Below are positions 24,837 to 31,623 of a DNA stretch of 36,096 nt, piece after piece. The DNA is from Burkholderia sp. Ac-20379. Its GTDB lineage: Bacteria; Pseudomonadota; Gammaproteobacteria; Burkholderiales; Burkholderiaceae. Below the pieces are notes generated by a model. It had not been told where the DNA came from and searched no databases. It saw only the letters and a list, made by a program, of their open reading frames with translations. The position numbers and the translations under genes were made by a program. Within the stretch, counting starts at the first letter, position 1; each line of letters begins with the position of its first letter. Location: the NCBI RefSeq assembly GCF_017104645.1, contig NZ_JAAGPF010000041.1, forward strand, positions 1 through 36,096, in the 5' to 3' direction.

Positions 24837-25430
24837 TCAGCGCCACGTCAGGATCACCGATCCCGCCAGCAGCGCCCCCAGCACCAGATTGAGCGCGCGC
24901 CACTGCCGCGGCGTGCGGAACATCCGCGCCAGCAGCGCGCCGAGCGAGCACCACAACGCCAGCGACGCGCTCGCCGCCACGGCGAACGACACCGCGAGCA
25001 GCAGCGCCAGCCGGCCCGGGCTGTTCGCCAGCAGGGCGAACGAAGCCGCCGCCCCCACCGTCATCGCCCAGCTTTTCGGGTTGAGCCACAACAGCATCGC
25101 GCCGTTGACGAGCGTGATCGGCCGGGCCGGCCCCTCGCCCGCATTCATCGGGCCGCTGCGCGCGATGCGCCAGGCGAGCCACAGCAGATAGGCCGAGCCG
25201 ATCGCCTTCACCGCCGTCTGCAGCGCGGGCATCGCCAGCAGCACGCTGGCCAGCCCGAGCGCGGCGAACGCCGCAAGCGACGCCAGCCCCAGCGCGATTC
25301 CCAGCATCATCGGCACCGAGCGCACGAAGCCGAAGCGCGCGCCCGACGCCGTGGCCAGCGTGGTGGCGCCGCCGGGCGTGACGGTCGCCACCACGACGAA
25401 GAGAAACAGCGGAGCGTAAGCGGCAGCCAT
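24837..25430 (-). CDS. LysE/RhtB-family amino-acid exporter
   Basis: 197 aa with about six membrane segments. Family signature GPG-like start is seen as TPGGATTLATASGARFGF (about 18-35), with AYLLWLAWRIARSG in the middle and LLWLNPKSWAMTVGAA, the conserved NPK segment. It should export an amino acid or analogue from the cytoplasm. ATG 25430 gives the normal length; an in-frame extension to 25667 is Arg-rich and lies across the divergent promoter. Divergent from the chimeric regulator gene at 25531, whose LysR half presumably once controlled it. Confidence 0.88.
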   Translation of the reverse strand: MAAAYAPLFLFVVVATVTPGGATTLATASGARFGFVRSVPMMLGIALGLASLAAFAALGLASVLLAMPALQTAVKAIGSAYLLWLAWRIARSGPMNAGEGPARPITLVNGAMLLWLNPKSWAMTVGAAASFALLANSPGRLALLLAVSFAVAASASLALWCSLGALLARMFRTPRQWRALNLVLGALLAGSVILTWR

Positions 25431-25489
25431 CGGTGCGGTCCTGTCGGTCAAAACACCGACTGTAGCGAGCCGCGATTCATCAGGAAAAC

Positions 25490-25500
25490 CAATAATATTG
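25490..25500. promoter_or_regulatory. CAATA-A-TATTG palindrome between lysE and the regulator
   Basis: A perfect 11-bp dyad (CAATA, one central A, TATTG) lies in an AT-rich spot of the divergent lysE/regulator interval. It is a natural LysR-type operator candidate. It directly abuts an in-frame TTG/ATG pair at 25498-25503, which argues for the later ATG at 25531 as the true start. Confidence 0.4.
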
Positions 25501-25530
25501 ATGCGATCCATTACGCCGCATAATGCGCCG

Positions 25531-26322
25531 ATGACCCGAAACCTCGATCTCGATCTGATCCGCACCTTCGTGGCCGTGGCCGACTGCGGCAGCATGACCG
25601 TCGCCGCGAACCGGCTGCACATGACGCAAGGCGCCGTCAGCCAGCAGGTGAAGCGCCTGGAGGACACGCTCGGCTGCCTGCTGTTCGTGCGTCAAACGCG
25701 CAAGCTCGCGCTGTCGCGCCAGGGCGAGCCGTTCCTCGTCAAGGCGCGCCAGTTGCTGCATCTCAACGACGACATCTGGTCCGACATGCAGGCCGACGCG
25801 TTGCGCGGCAGCCTGCGGGTCGGCGTGCCGTTCGACCTCGTCACGCCGCTCGCGCCGGCGATGAAGGCGTTCGCGCAGGCGCATCCGCAGGTGGAGCTGT
25901 CGCTGGTGTGCGCGGCGTCGGCCGAGTTGAGCGAGGCGCTGGCCGCGGGCCGGGTGGACGTGGCGCTGGTGGAATCGGTGGCGAGCGAGGCGGCCGGCGA
26001 CGTGATCCGCGTCGAACCGCTGGTGTGGGTGGCAGGCCGCGGCAGCGAGGCGTGGCGGAAGCGGCCGTTGCCGCTGTCGATGGTGGACGAGCGCTGCGCG
26101 TTCCGCCCGTGGGTGCTCGGCGCGCTCGCCGAGCGGGACATCGCCTGGCGCACCGTGTTCGAGAGCGGCAGCATCGAGGCCACCGCCGCCACGGTGCGCG
26201 CGGGCCTGGCCGTGGCCGACGTGGCGGCCGCCAGCGGCTTCGTCGATCAGAGCCACTTCACGCGCCACTTCAAGCGCATGTTCGGCGTGCCGCCCGGCCG
26301 CTGGCAGAGCGCGAAGAAGTAG
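25531..26322 (+). CDS. Chimeric regulator: LysR N-terminus fused to the C-terminal AraC helix-turn-helix
   Basis: 263 aa. Residues about 4-62 are a typical LysR winged helix (LDLIRTFVAVADCGSMTVAA, MTQGAVSQQVKRLED). About 80-228 are most of a LysR effector domain (GSLRVGVPFDLVTPLAP, AAGRVDVALVES, ATVRAGLAV). Then, where a LysR protein would finish its second lobe, the chain becomes VADVAAASGFVDQSHFTRHF followed by FGVPPGRWQ (about 228-258), which fits the AraC-family signature of the second helix-turn-helix. No frameshift is present. The likely origin is an in-frame deletion joining a lysE-linked lysR to the end of an araC gene that stood before azlCD; the crossover would lie near 26200-26217. 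The protein probably lacks proper effector and AraC function. ATG 25531 fits the LysR N-terminus. Confidence 0.8.
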   Translation: MTRNLDLDLIRTFVAVADCGSMTVAANRLHMTQGAVSQQVKRLEDTLGCLLFVRQTRKLALSRQGEPFLVKARQLLHLNDDIWSDMQADALRGSLRVGVPFDLVTPLAPAMKAFAQAHPQVELSLVCAASAELSEALAAGRVDVALVESVASEAAGDVIRVEPLVWVAGRGSEAWRKRPLPLSMVDERCAFRPWVLGALAERDIAWRTVFESGSIEATAATVRAGLAVADVAAASGFVDQSHFTRHFKRMFGVPPGRWQSAKK

Positions 26323-26399
26323 GCGCGCCGCCCCCGCAAGAACGTACAAGCCCGCCTGCCGCCGCTTCGCTATGCTCGGCGTTCCAGGAGGACTCACCG

Positions 26400-27155
26400 T
26401 TGAACCCGTCTCACCCCAATCCATCCCCCGCGCCGCGCCCGCTGCGCGAATTCGCCGACGGCGCGCGCGATACGTTCCCGATGATGGTCGGCGCCGCGCC
26501 GTTCGGCGTGATCTTCGGCACGCTCGTCACGGCCGGGCCGCTGGCCTGGTGGCACGGCGAGCTGATGTCGCTGATCGTGTTCGCCGGCTCGGCGCAGTTC
26601 ATCGCGATCGGCCTGCTGGCCGGCGGCGCCGGCGCGCTGGTCGTGATCGCCACCACGCTGATCGTCAACCTGCGCCATCTGCTGTATTCGGCCACGCTCG
26701 CGCCGTATGTCGCGCACCTGCCGCTGCGCTGGCGCGCCACGCTCGGCGCGCTGATGACCGACGAGGTGTTCGCGGTGGCCTACGCGCGCTACCGCCATAC
26801 GCGTCCCGGCGACATGGGGCCGCACTACTTCCTCGGCTCCGGCGTGGCGATGTACGTGAACTGGCAGATCTGGACCGTGGTCGGGCTGCTGTTCGGCGCG
26901 GCGTTTCCGGGCCTGCAGGCGCTCGGGCTCGACTTCGCGATGGCCGCCACGTTCATCGCGATCGTGGTGCCGCAACTGGCCGCGTTCCGCTATCTGGCCG
27001 CGGCCGCCACGGCCGGCGTGATTGCCCAGCTCTGCCACGCGCTGCCCTACAAGTTGAACCTGCTGGCCGCCGTGGTGGCGGGCGTGACGGTGGGCGTGGC
27101 GCTGTCGCTGCGCGATCACGTCCGTGCGCGCCGCTGTTCGGGGGCCGCATCGTGA
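26400..27155 (+). CDS. azlC: AzlC-family branched-chain amino-acid exporter subunit
   Basis: 251 aa with about six to seven membrane segments. AzlC features: MMVGAAPFGVIFGTL at about 28-42, LIVFAGSAQFIAIGLL, IVNLRHLLYSATLAPY and MTDEVFAVAYARY. AzlC and AzlD together export branched-chain amino acids. I place the start at TTG 26400 because AGGAGGA (26386-26392) lies seven bases upstream and no ATG fits; the long open frame extending back to 25908 is read in a different frame across the regulator gene. A -10-like TATGCT (26371-26376) with no good -35 lies just after the regulator gene, which would suit an activator-dependent promoter of the AraC type. Confidence 0.87.
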   Translation: MNPSHPNPSPAPRPLREFADGARDTFPMMVGAAPFGVIFGTLVTAGPLAWWHGELMSLIVFAGSAQFIAIGLLAGGAGALVVIATTLIVNLRHLLYSATLAPYVAHLPLRWRATLGALMTDEVFAVAYARYRHTRPGDMGPHYFLGSGVAMYVNWQIWTVVGLLFGAAFPGLQALGLDFAMAATFIAIVVPQLAAFRYLAAAATAGVIAQLCHALPYKLNLLAAVVAGVTVGVALSLRDHVRARRCSGAAS

Positions 27156-27490
27156 GCTATGTCCTGATCCTGCTCGGCATGGCCGCCGTCACCTATGCGA
27201 TCCGCACGACGCTGTTCCTGTTCGGCGAGCGGCTGGTGTTTCCGCCGCTGGTGCGCACCGCGCTCGGCTTCGTGCCCGTCACGGTGCTGACGGCGATCAT
27301 CGTGCCGATGACGGTCGCGCCGCACGGCGGCGGCGTCGAACTCGGCCTGCGCAATCCGCAACTGGTGGGCGGCCTGGCGGCGGTGGCCGTCTCGGCCGCC
27401 ACGCGCCGGCCATTGCTGACGATCGCCGTCGGGCTGGCGGTGTTCTTCGTCTGGCAGGGCGTGGTGATGCCGCGCTGGCTGCCGGCCTGA
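27152..27490 (+). CDS. azlD: AzlD-family small membrane subunit
   Basis: 112 aa with four hydrophobic segments, the normal AzlD size. AVTYAIRTTLFLFGER at about 12-27, then LGFVPVTVLTAIIVP, are characteristic. It starts at GTG 27152, whose GTGA overlaps the azlC stop codon by four bases, so translation of the two subunits is coupled. It partners AzlC in the inner membrane. A hairpin follows six bases after the stop. Confidence 0.85.
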   Translation: MSYVLILLGMAAVTYAIRTTLFLFGERLVFPPLVRTALGFVPVTVLTAIIVPMTVAPHGGGVELGLRNPQLVGGLAAVAVSAATRRPLLTIAVGLAVFFVWQGVVMPRWLPA

Positions 27491-27863
27491 GGCTTCGGGG
27501 CGTACCGCCCCGCTTCGGCTGCGGCTGCGGCTGCGGCTCTCGCTGCCCCGCCTCCCCGCCGGAACCGTTCGCGGGCCAAACACGGCCTTGGCGGATCCTG
27601 GCCCGCCGCGGCCCGGCCTGCGTACGCCGGCGCGCGGCGGCCGCCCGAACCCGGCTCCGCCGAACCGGCCGAGCCTGCCGCGCACGGAACCTACACGCCC
27701 CCGCCCGCGGCCTCAAGTTTCGTCCGCACGCGCCGATAAGAGAGGAAAACCCTCCTGGCGCCAATCGCGACGGAGCCGGCCGGCATCAGCCGCGGCCGGC
27801 CGATGCGGGCGGCGCGTGCCGGCGCGCGGTCGACGCCGGCAGCCACCGCGTTCCGAGAAATTC
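27491..27863. other. Intergenic stretch after azlD, no gene supported
   Basis: 373 bp. Besides the hairpin it contains a short hexanucleotide run, CGGCTG repeated three times plus a partial copy, from about 27516. An open frame continues upstream from the next gene to 27588, but it reads as Pro/Arg-rich low-complexity sequence and lacks a ribosome site, so I do not count it as coding. GATAAG near 27737 could be a weak -10 for the next gene. Confidence 0.5.
27496..27512 (+). terminator. Short GC hairpin after azlD
   Basis: CGGGGCG (27496-27502) pairs with CGCCCCG (27506-27512) around a three-base loop, directly after the azlD stop. The following bases are GC-rich with no T-run, so terminator strength is doubtful. 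Confidence 0.45.
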
Positions 27864-28652
27864 ATGGGTCATATCACGCTGTCGATCAAGGACGACACCA
27901 TCACGTCGCTGCGCAAGGATTTCGATGCGTTCGTGCGTGTCTCGCTGAAGCTCGATCCGCAGTTCGCGACGCCCTCGTTCGAGGATTTCCTACGCGCCAA
28001 GCTGCTCGACAACATGGTGCCGCTCACCGAGCACGCCGTGCAGCGCATGTTGCAGGGCGGCCAGTACGCCTGGGCCAAGCGCACGCTCGACAAGGAATTC
28101 CCGAACGTGGTGGAGATCCTGATGCGTCAGGCCGAAACGTTCGGCTTCGGCTTCGCCTCGCGCAGCGAATGGACCCCCGACGAGCTGCTGAAGGCCTGCC
28201 ACGACTGGGCCGCCGCGATCGTCACGGAAGCCCAGGGCGACGCCTCGCTGGTCGATCCGCTGGCCGCGCAGATCAAATCGGCCGTGCACGACATCCAGAC
28301 GCTCGAGGAACGCATGCAGACGCCGGCCTGGCGTCTGGCCGAATCGCTGCGCCAACGCGTGTACGAAGCCAAGCTGGCCTGCGAGATGAGCGTGGGCAGC
28401 ACGGCGCGCGAGAAGCTCGGCGAGCTGCGCGGGCTGTTGCGGCTCGGGCTGTCGCATGGCTCGTTCCAGAAGCAGGAAGCGCAGCAGATCATGGAATACC
28501 TGCGCCTGCTGAAGCCGGAAATCTTCGTCGAGGAGCCGCACGACGTGTTCACGCGGCTCGCCGCCTGGCTGCGCGGCATCTTCATGGTGCCCGCGCCGGC
28601 CAAGGCCGCGCCGCAGAACCCGGCCGCGCGCCAGCCGCAGCAGCGTCAGTAA
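27864..28652 (+). CDS. Unrecognised protein, 262 aa, soluble and helical
   Basis: I do not recognise a family. The start MGHITLSIKDDTITSLRKDF looks like a short beta hairpin and helix (seen as ITLSIKDD). The middle (about 60-200) is rich in amphipathic helix with heptad-like Leu/Ala spacing, including TLEERMQTPAWRLAESLRQR. The tail is Pro/Ala/Gln-rich and probably disordered. There is no signal peptide; one moderately hydrophobic patch near 230-242 (LAAWLRGIFMVPA) could touch a membrane. GAGA lies about six bases before the ATG. Codon use matches surrounding genes, which supports a real gene. It stands alone between azlD and a strong bidirectional terminator. Confidence 0.75.
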   Translation: MGHITLSIKDDTITSLRKDFDAFVRVSLKLDPQFATPSFEDFLRAKLLDNMVPLTEHAVQRMLQGGQYAWAKRTLDKEFPNVVEILMRQAETFGFGFASRSEWTPDELLKACHDWAAAIVTEAQGDASLVDPLAAQIKSAVHDIQTLEERMQTPAWRLAESLRQRVYEAKLACEMSVGSTAREKLGELRGLLRLGLSHGSFQKQEAQQIMEYLRLLKPEIFVEEPHDVFTRLAAWLRGIFMVPAPAKAAPQNPAARQPQQRQ

Positions 28653-28693
28653 CCGCCGTCACCGCCGCGCCCGCTCGGGCGCCGCACACGCAC

Positions 28694-28740
28694 AACGGGC
28701 CGGACATCGCACGAAGCGATCTCCGGCCCGTTGCCGTTTT
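28694..28740. terminator. Strong bidirectional terminator
   Basis: AACGGGCCGGA (28694-28704) pairs with TCCGGCCCGTT (28722-28732); inside, after one C-C mismatch, ATCGC pairs with GCGAT around the loop ACGAA. GCCGTTTT follows on the plus strand. It serves the converging genes ending at 28652 and 28791. Confidence 0.8.
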
Positions 28741-28790
28741 CAGGCCCGGCCACGGCGGCGGATCGGCGTCCCGGCCCGCCGCCGCGCCGC

Positions 28791-29153
28791 TTACTGCGAC
28801 TGGCCGGTGCCCGGCGTGCCCGATGTCCCATTGCCGGCCGGCGACATGCCGTTCGTGTTGCCGTTCACCGCATCGCCCGCCTTCGAATTGGCGCCGTGCG
28901 CCGAACTGTTGGCGCGCGTCTTGGCGTGATGCTTCATCGTGTGCTTGGCGCCCGGCGCGCTCATCGCGCCGCTGTTGGGCGGCGTGCCGTTGCCCGGCGC
29001 GGTCGGCGCGGCGTCGTTGCCACCGGTGCCGCCCGACTGGCCGCCAGCGCCAGCCGCGCCGCCACCGCCCGCTTGGGCCATCGCGGAAGTCGCCGCGAAC
29101 ACGGTCGTCGTCACCAGCGCAGCGCCCATCAGCATTTTGCGAATCGTGGTCAT
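28791..29153 (-). CDS. Small secreted G/A/N-rich protein of unknown function
   Basis: 120 aa. A clean Sec signal peptide (MTTIRKMLMGAALVTTTVFA) ends SAMA before QAGGGG. The mature ~93 residues are low-complexity: Gly, Ala, Asn, Ser, Thr and Pro dominate, with a basic/His patch KHTMKHHAKTR near the middle and no hydrophobic core, so it is probably disordered in the periplasm or secreted. I know no function. The GAGGAGA ribosome site lies about six bases before ATG 29153, which excludes the upstream frame to 29204. A 10-bp-spaced direct repeat about 160 bp upstream may serve a response regulator. Confidence 0.75.
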   Translation of the reverse strand: MTTIRKMLMGAALVTTTVFAATSAMAQAGGGGAAGAGGQSGGTGGNDAAPTAPGNGTPPNSGAMSAPGAKHTMKHHAKTRANSSAHGANSKAGDAVNGNTNGMSPAGNGTSGTPGTGQSQ

Positions 29154-29305
29154 AGCATTTCTCCTCGGGGAAGTGGCCGGCGCGGCCATCGAAACGGGCC
29201 GCACCGCCCCGCCGCAACATGCGGCAGTTGGTAGACAGACCGGCCCGTGCCGCGGCCGGTTCGCCGGAAACGCCGACTGTTACCCAAGCTTGCATTTGCT
29301 GACGG

Positions 29306-29327
29306 TTGACATACATCCGCTTACATC
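29306..29327. promoter_or_regulatory. Helical-phase direct repeat, possible response-regulator site
   Basis: TACATC occurs at 29312-29317 and 29322-29327, i.e. GATGTA twice at 10-bp spacing on the minus strand, next to a perfect TTGACA (29306-29311). Direct repeats one helical turn apart are typical of OmpR/PhoB-type sites. It lies in the otherwise featureless 385-bp gap 29154-29538 between two divergent genes. No matching -10 was found for the TTGACA in the plus direction. Confidence 0.3.
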
Positions 29328-29538
29328 GGCCGTCGGCCCGCGCCCGGGAAACATGCGTTTCGCTTCCGGTTCCGTTTCCGACGCAGCGAACGTTCCCGTT
29401 CCGCACCAGCCCCGCGTTCCTTGCAAACGCCCGCCAATCGGGCCGATTCGCGCGCCGTGCTCGCCCGCGGCCCCGCGCTGGCTTATGATGCGAGCCTTGC
29501 TTTTTTACACATCGCGCGCCGTTCGCGCGCACCGACCG

Positions 29539-29757
29539 ATGCCCAACCTCGATTTCACGCTGACCGGCGATTACGTCGAACTGCACAACCTCCTCAAGAT
29601 CACCGGCATCGCCGACAGCGGCGGCTCCGCGAAGGTGCTGGTCGCCTCGGGCGCCGTCAAGGTGGACGGCGCGACCGAGCTGCGCAAGACCTGCAAGATC
29701 CGCGCGGGCCAGGTGGTGCTGTTCGAGGACACGCGCATCGCCGTTCACGGGGCCTGA
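29539..29757 (+). CDS. ybcJ: S4-domain RNA-binding protein (YbcJ-like)
   Basis: 72 aa, the usual YbcJ size. It is a single S4 fold: YVELHNLLKITGIADSGGSAK, then VASGAVKVDGATELRKTCKI, then AGQVVLFED (short landmarks ELHNLLK, GAVKVDG, RKTCKI). YbcJ-type proteins bind RNA, probably on the ribosome or structured RNAs; the precise role is unclear. ATG 29539 matches family N-termini; an in-frame ATG at 29484 overlaps a good -10 box, TATGAT (29484-29489), and is more likely promoter than coding. Same strand as the MATE gene, 149 bp ahead of it. Confidence 0.87.
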   Translation: MPNLDFTLTGDYVELHNLLKITGIADSGGSAKVLVASGAVKVDGATELRKTCKIRAGQVVLFEDTRIAVHGA

Positions 29758-29906
29758 GCGCCCAAGCGTCGGCAACGCCGCCCGAGCCGCGGCCGCCGTT
29801 GTCCCTTCGCCCGGTACGGCAATTCGACAGCCGTTCGGGAACCCCGTAAGCTTGCAGTCTCACTACAACAACAGAGAGCGCGGGCCTGCCTTCCCGCGGC
29901 CCCGTC

Positions 29907-31295
29907 ATGTCGCTTCCCGGCCTCCCGCGCGCGGCCCACGCGCCGCCGTCCTTTTCCCGTCACGCCGCCGACACCGCCCGTCTCGCCGCGCCGCTCGCGA
30001 TCGCCCAGTTGTCGCAAATGGCGATGAGCGTGACCGACACCGTGCTGCTCGGCTCGCTCGGCCCCGACGCGCTCGCGGCCGGCGGCCTCGGCGCGACGCT
30101 GTTCTTCGTGGTGGTCACGGTGCTGCAGGGCGTGCTGACCTCGGTCAGCGTCAGCGTCGCCCATGCGCGCGGCGCGCAGGAAGACGACCGCATCCCGCAC
30201 ATCTACTGGACGGGCGTGGCGCTCTCGCTGCTGCTGTCGGTGCCGGCCATCGTCCTGCTGCTGTTCGCCGAACCGCTGCTGCTGATGTTCCACGAGCCGG
30301 CCGAGCTGGCGCGCAACATCGGCCAATACTGCCGCGTGCTGTGCTTCGCCGCGCCCGGCAGCCTGATCGGCGTGGGCCTGATGCGCGCGTTCCTGCCGGC
30401 GATCGGCGCGGGGCGGCGGCTGCTGGGCGTGTCGATCGCGAGCGTCGGCGTCAACGCGGTGCTGAACTACGGGCTGATCCACGGCGCGTTCGGCATGCCG
30501 CGTCTCGGCTTTCTCGGCTCGGCGGTGGCCACCACGCTGTCGATCTGGCTGACGGCCGTCGCGCTGATCCTGCTGCTGCACGGCCGCCCGGCGTTCCGTC
30601 ATTTCGTGGCAGCGTCGCGGCCGAAGCTGCCGCTGATGGGCGAACTGATCGGCGTCGGCTGGCCGGTGGCGATCACCTACGGGGTCGAATCGACGTTGTT
30701 CCTCGCCACCGGCCTGACCATCGGCGTGCTCGGCGAATCGTCGCTGGCCGCCCACCAGATCGCGCTGAACGTCGCCTCGGTCATGTTCATGGTGCCGCTG
30801 GCGATCGGCCAGGCGGCCAACGTGCGGGTGGGCTACTGGATGGGCGCGGGCGCGCCGCTGGCCGCGCGCCATGCGGGCTTCGCGGCGATCGGGCTCGGCG
30901 TGGCGTTCATGTCGCTGTCGGGGCTGCTGCTGATCGCCGCGCCGCACGCGATCGTCGGGCTCTATCTGCACCTCGACGATCCGAAGAACGCCGGCACCGT
31001 CGCGCTCGCCACGCGGCTGCTCGCCATCGCGGCGCTGTTCCAGATCGTCGACGGCATGCAGACGGTCGGCTCGGGCTGCCTGCGCGGCCTGAAGGACACG
31101 CGCGTCCCGATGATCGTCGCGACGCTCGGCTACTGGGGCATCGGCTTTCCGGTCGGCTACTGGTTCGCGTTCCACGTCGGGCTCGGCGCGCGCGGGCTGT
31201 GGTGGGGGCTGGCGGCCGGGCTGGCCAGCGTCGCCGTGCTGATGACGTGGCGCTTCCACAGCAAGACCCGCGCGGCGCGCGGCAGCGCGCACTGA
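29907..31295 (+). CDS. MATE-family multidrug efflux transporter (NorM-like)
   Basis: 462 aa with 12 membrane segments in two MatE halves. Seen: LAAPLAIAQLSQMAMSVTDTVLLG in TM1 (LAIAQLSQMAM, DTVLLG), FCAAPGS-like FAAPGSLIGVGLMRAFLPA in TM5, GWPVAITYGVESTLF in TM7, SSLAAHQIALNVASVMFMVPLAIG (AAHQIALNV) in TM8, and GMQTVGSGCLRGLKDT in TM10. It exports cationic drugs or metabolites using Na+ or H+. The ribosome site is weak, and an upstream in-frame extension is not compelling. Substrate unknown. Confidence 0.9.
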   Translation: MSLPGLPRAAHAPPSFSRHAADTARLAAPLAIAQLSQMAMSVTDTVLLGSLGPDALAAGGLGATLFFVVVTVLQGVLTSVSVSVAHARGAQEDDRIPHIYWTGVALSLLLSVPAIVLLLFAEPLLLMFHEPAELARNIGQYCRVLCFAAPGSLIGVGLMRAFLPAIGAGRRLLGVSIASVGVNAVLNYGLIHGAFGMPRLGFLGSAVATTLSIWLTAVALILLLHGRPAFRHFVAASRPKLPLMGELIGVGWPVAITYGVESTLFLATGLTIGVLGESSLAAHQIALNVASVMFMVPLAIGQAANVRVGYWMGAGAPLAARHAGFAAIGLGVAFMSLSGLLLIAAPHAIVGLYLHLDDPKNAGTVALATRLLAIAALFQIVDGMQTVGSGCLRGLKDTRVPMIVATLGYWGIGFPVGYWFAFHVGLGARGLWWGLAAGLASVAVLMTWRFHSKTRAARGSAH

Positions 31296-31342
31296 TTGGC
31301 CGGCGGCCGACACGGCGCGCGCGTTCGAGGCGCGCCGGCCGC

Positions 31343-31424
31343 GCTTCTCGCTTCTCGCTTCTCGCTTCTCGCCTTCCCGCCTTCCCGCCTTCCCGCCTTC
31401 CCGCCTTCCCGCCTTCCCGCCTTC
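31343..31424. repeat. Adjacent 7-bp and 8-bp tandem repeats upstream of fumC
   Basis: Four perfect copies of GCTTCTC (31343-31370) run straight into six perfect copies of GCCTTCCC (31371-31418) plus a partial copy to 31424. The plus strand is pyrimidine-dominated throughout. It sits in the 328-bp gap between the MATE stop and fumC, and such perfect short repeats are prone to copy-number change. Confidence 0.95.
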
Positions 31425-31469
31425 AGCCAGTATCCCGCGCCGCCGATACCCGCACGCCCACCCGTCCCT

Positions 31470-31500
31470 TTGCCCGCCGCGCCGCGAGCCGACGTAAAAT
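31470..31500 (+). promoter_or_regulatory. Candidate fumC promoter
   Basis: TTGCCC (31470-31475) and TAAAAT (31495-31500, one mismatch from TATAAT) are spaced by 19 bp, about 120 bp before the fumC start. The spacing is slightly long. A second -10-like TATGCT lies at 31513-31518. Confidence 0.4.
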
Positions 31501-31623
31501 CGCGCCCGGCGCTATGCTTGTCGCCTCTGGACGCCGTCGTCAGAACGGTGCCCGTCCCTACCTACGCTTTCGTGCCGCGCCGCCGCGCGCGGCGAAGCCA
31601 ATTTTCGTGACGGAGTCATCAAG

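Noticed and set aside
25431-25667. N-terminal extension of LysE to 25667
   Set aside because: It spans the divergent promoter and the start of the regulator gene and is Arg/Ser-rich; family length fits ATG 25430.
25908-26399. Upstream extension of azlC through the regulator gene
   Set aside because: It reads the regulator's DNA in another frame and gives Arg/Gly-rich sequence; AGGAGGA plus TTG 26400 fits the AzlC N-terminus.
27588-27863. N-terminal extension of the 262-aa unknown protein
   Set aside because: Pro/Arg-rich low-complexity sequence with no ribosome site; a clear start with GAGA upstream exists at 27864.
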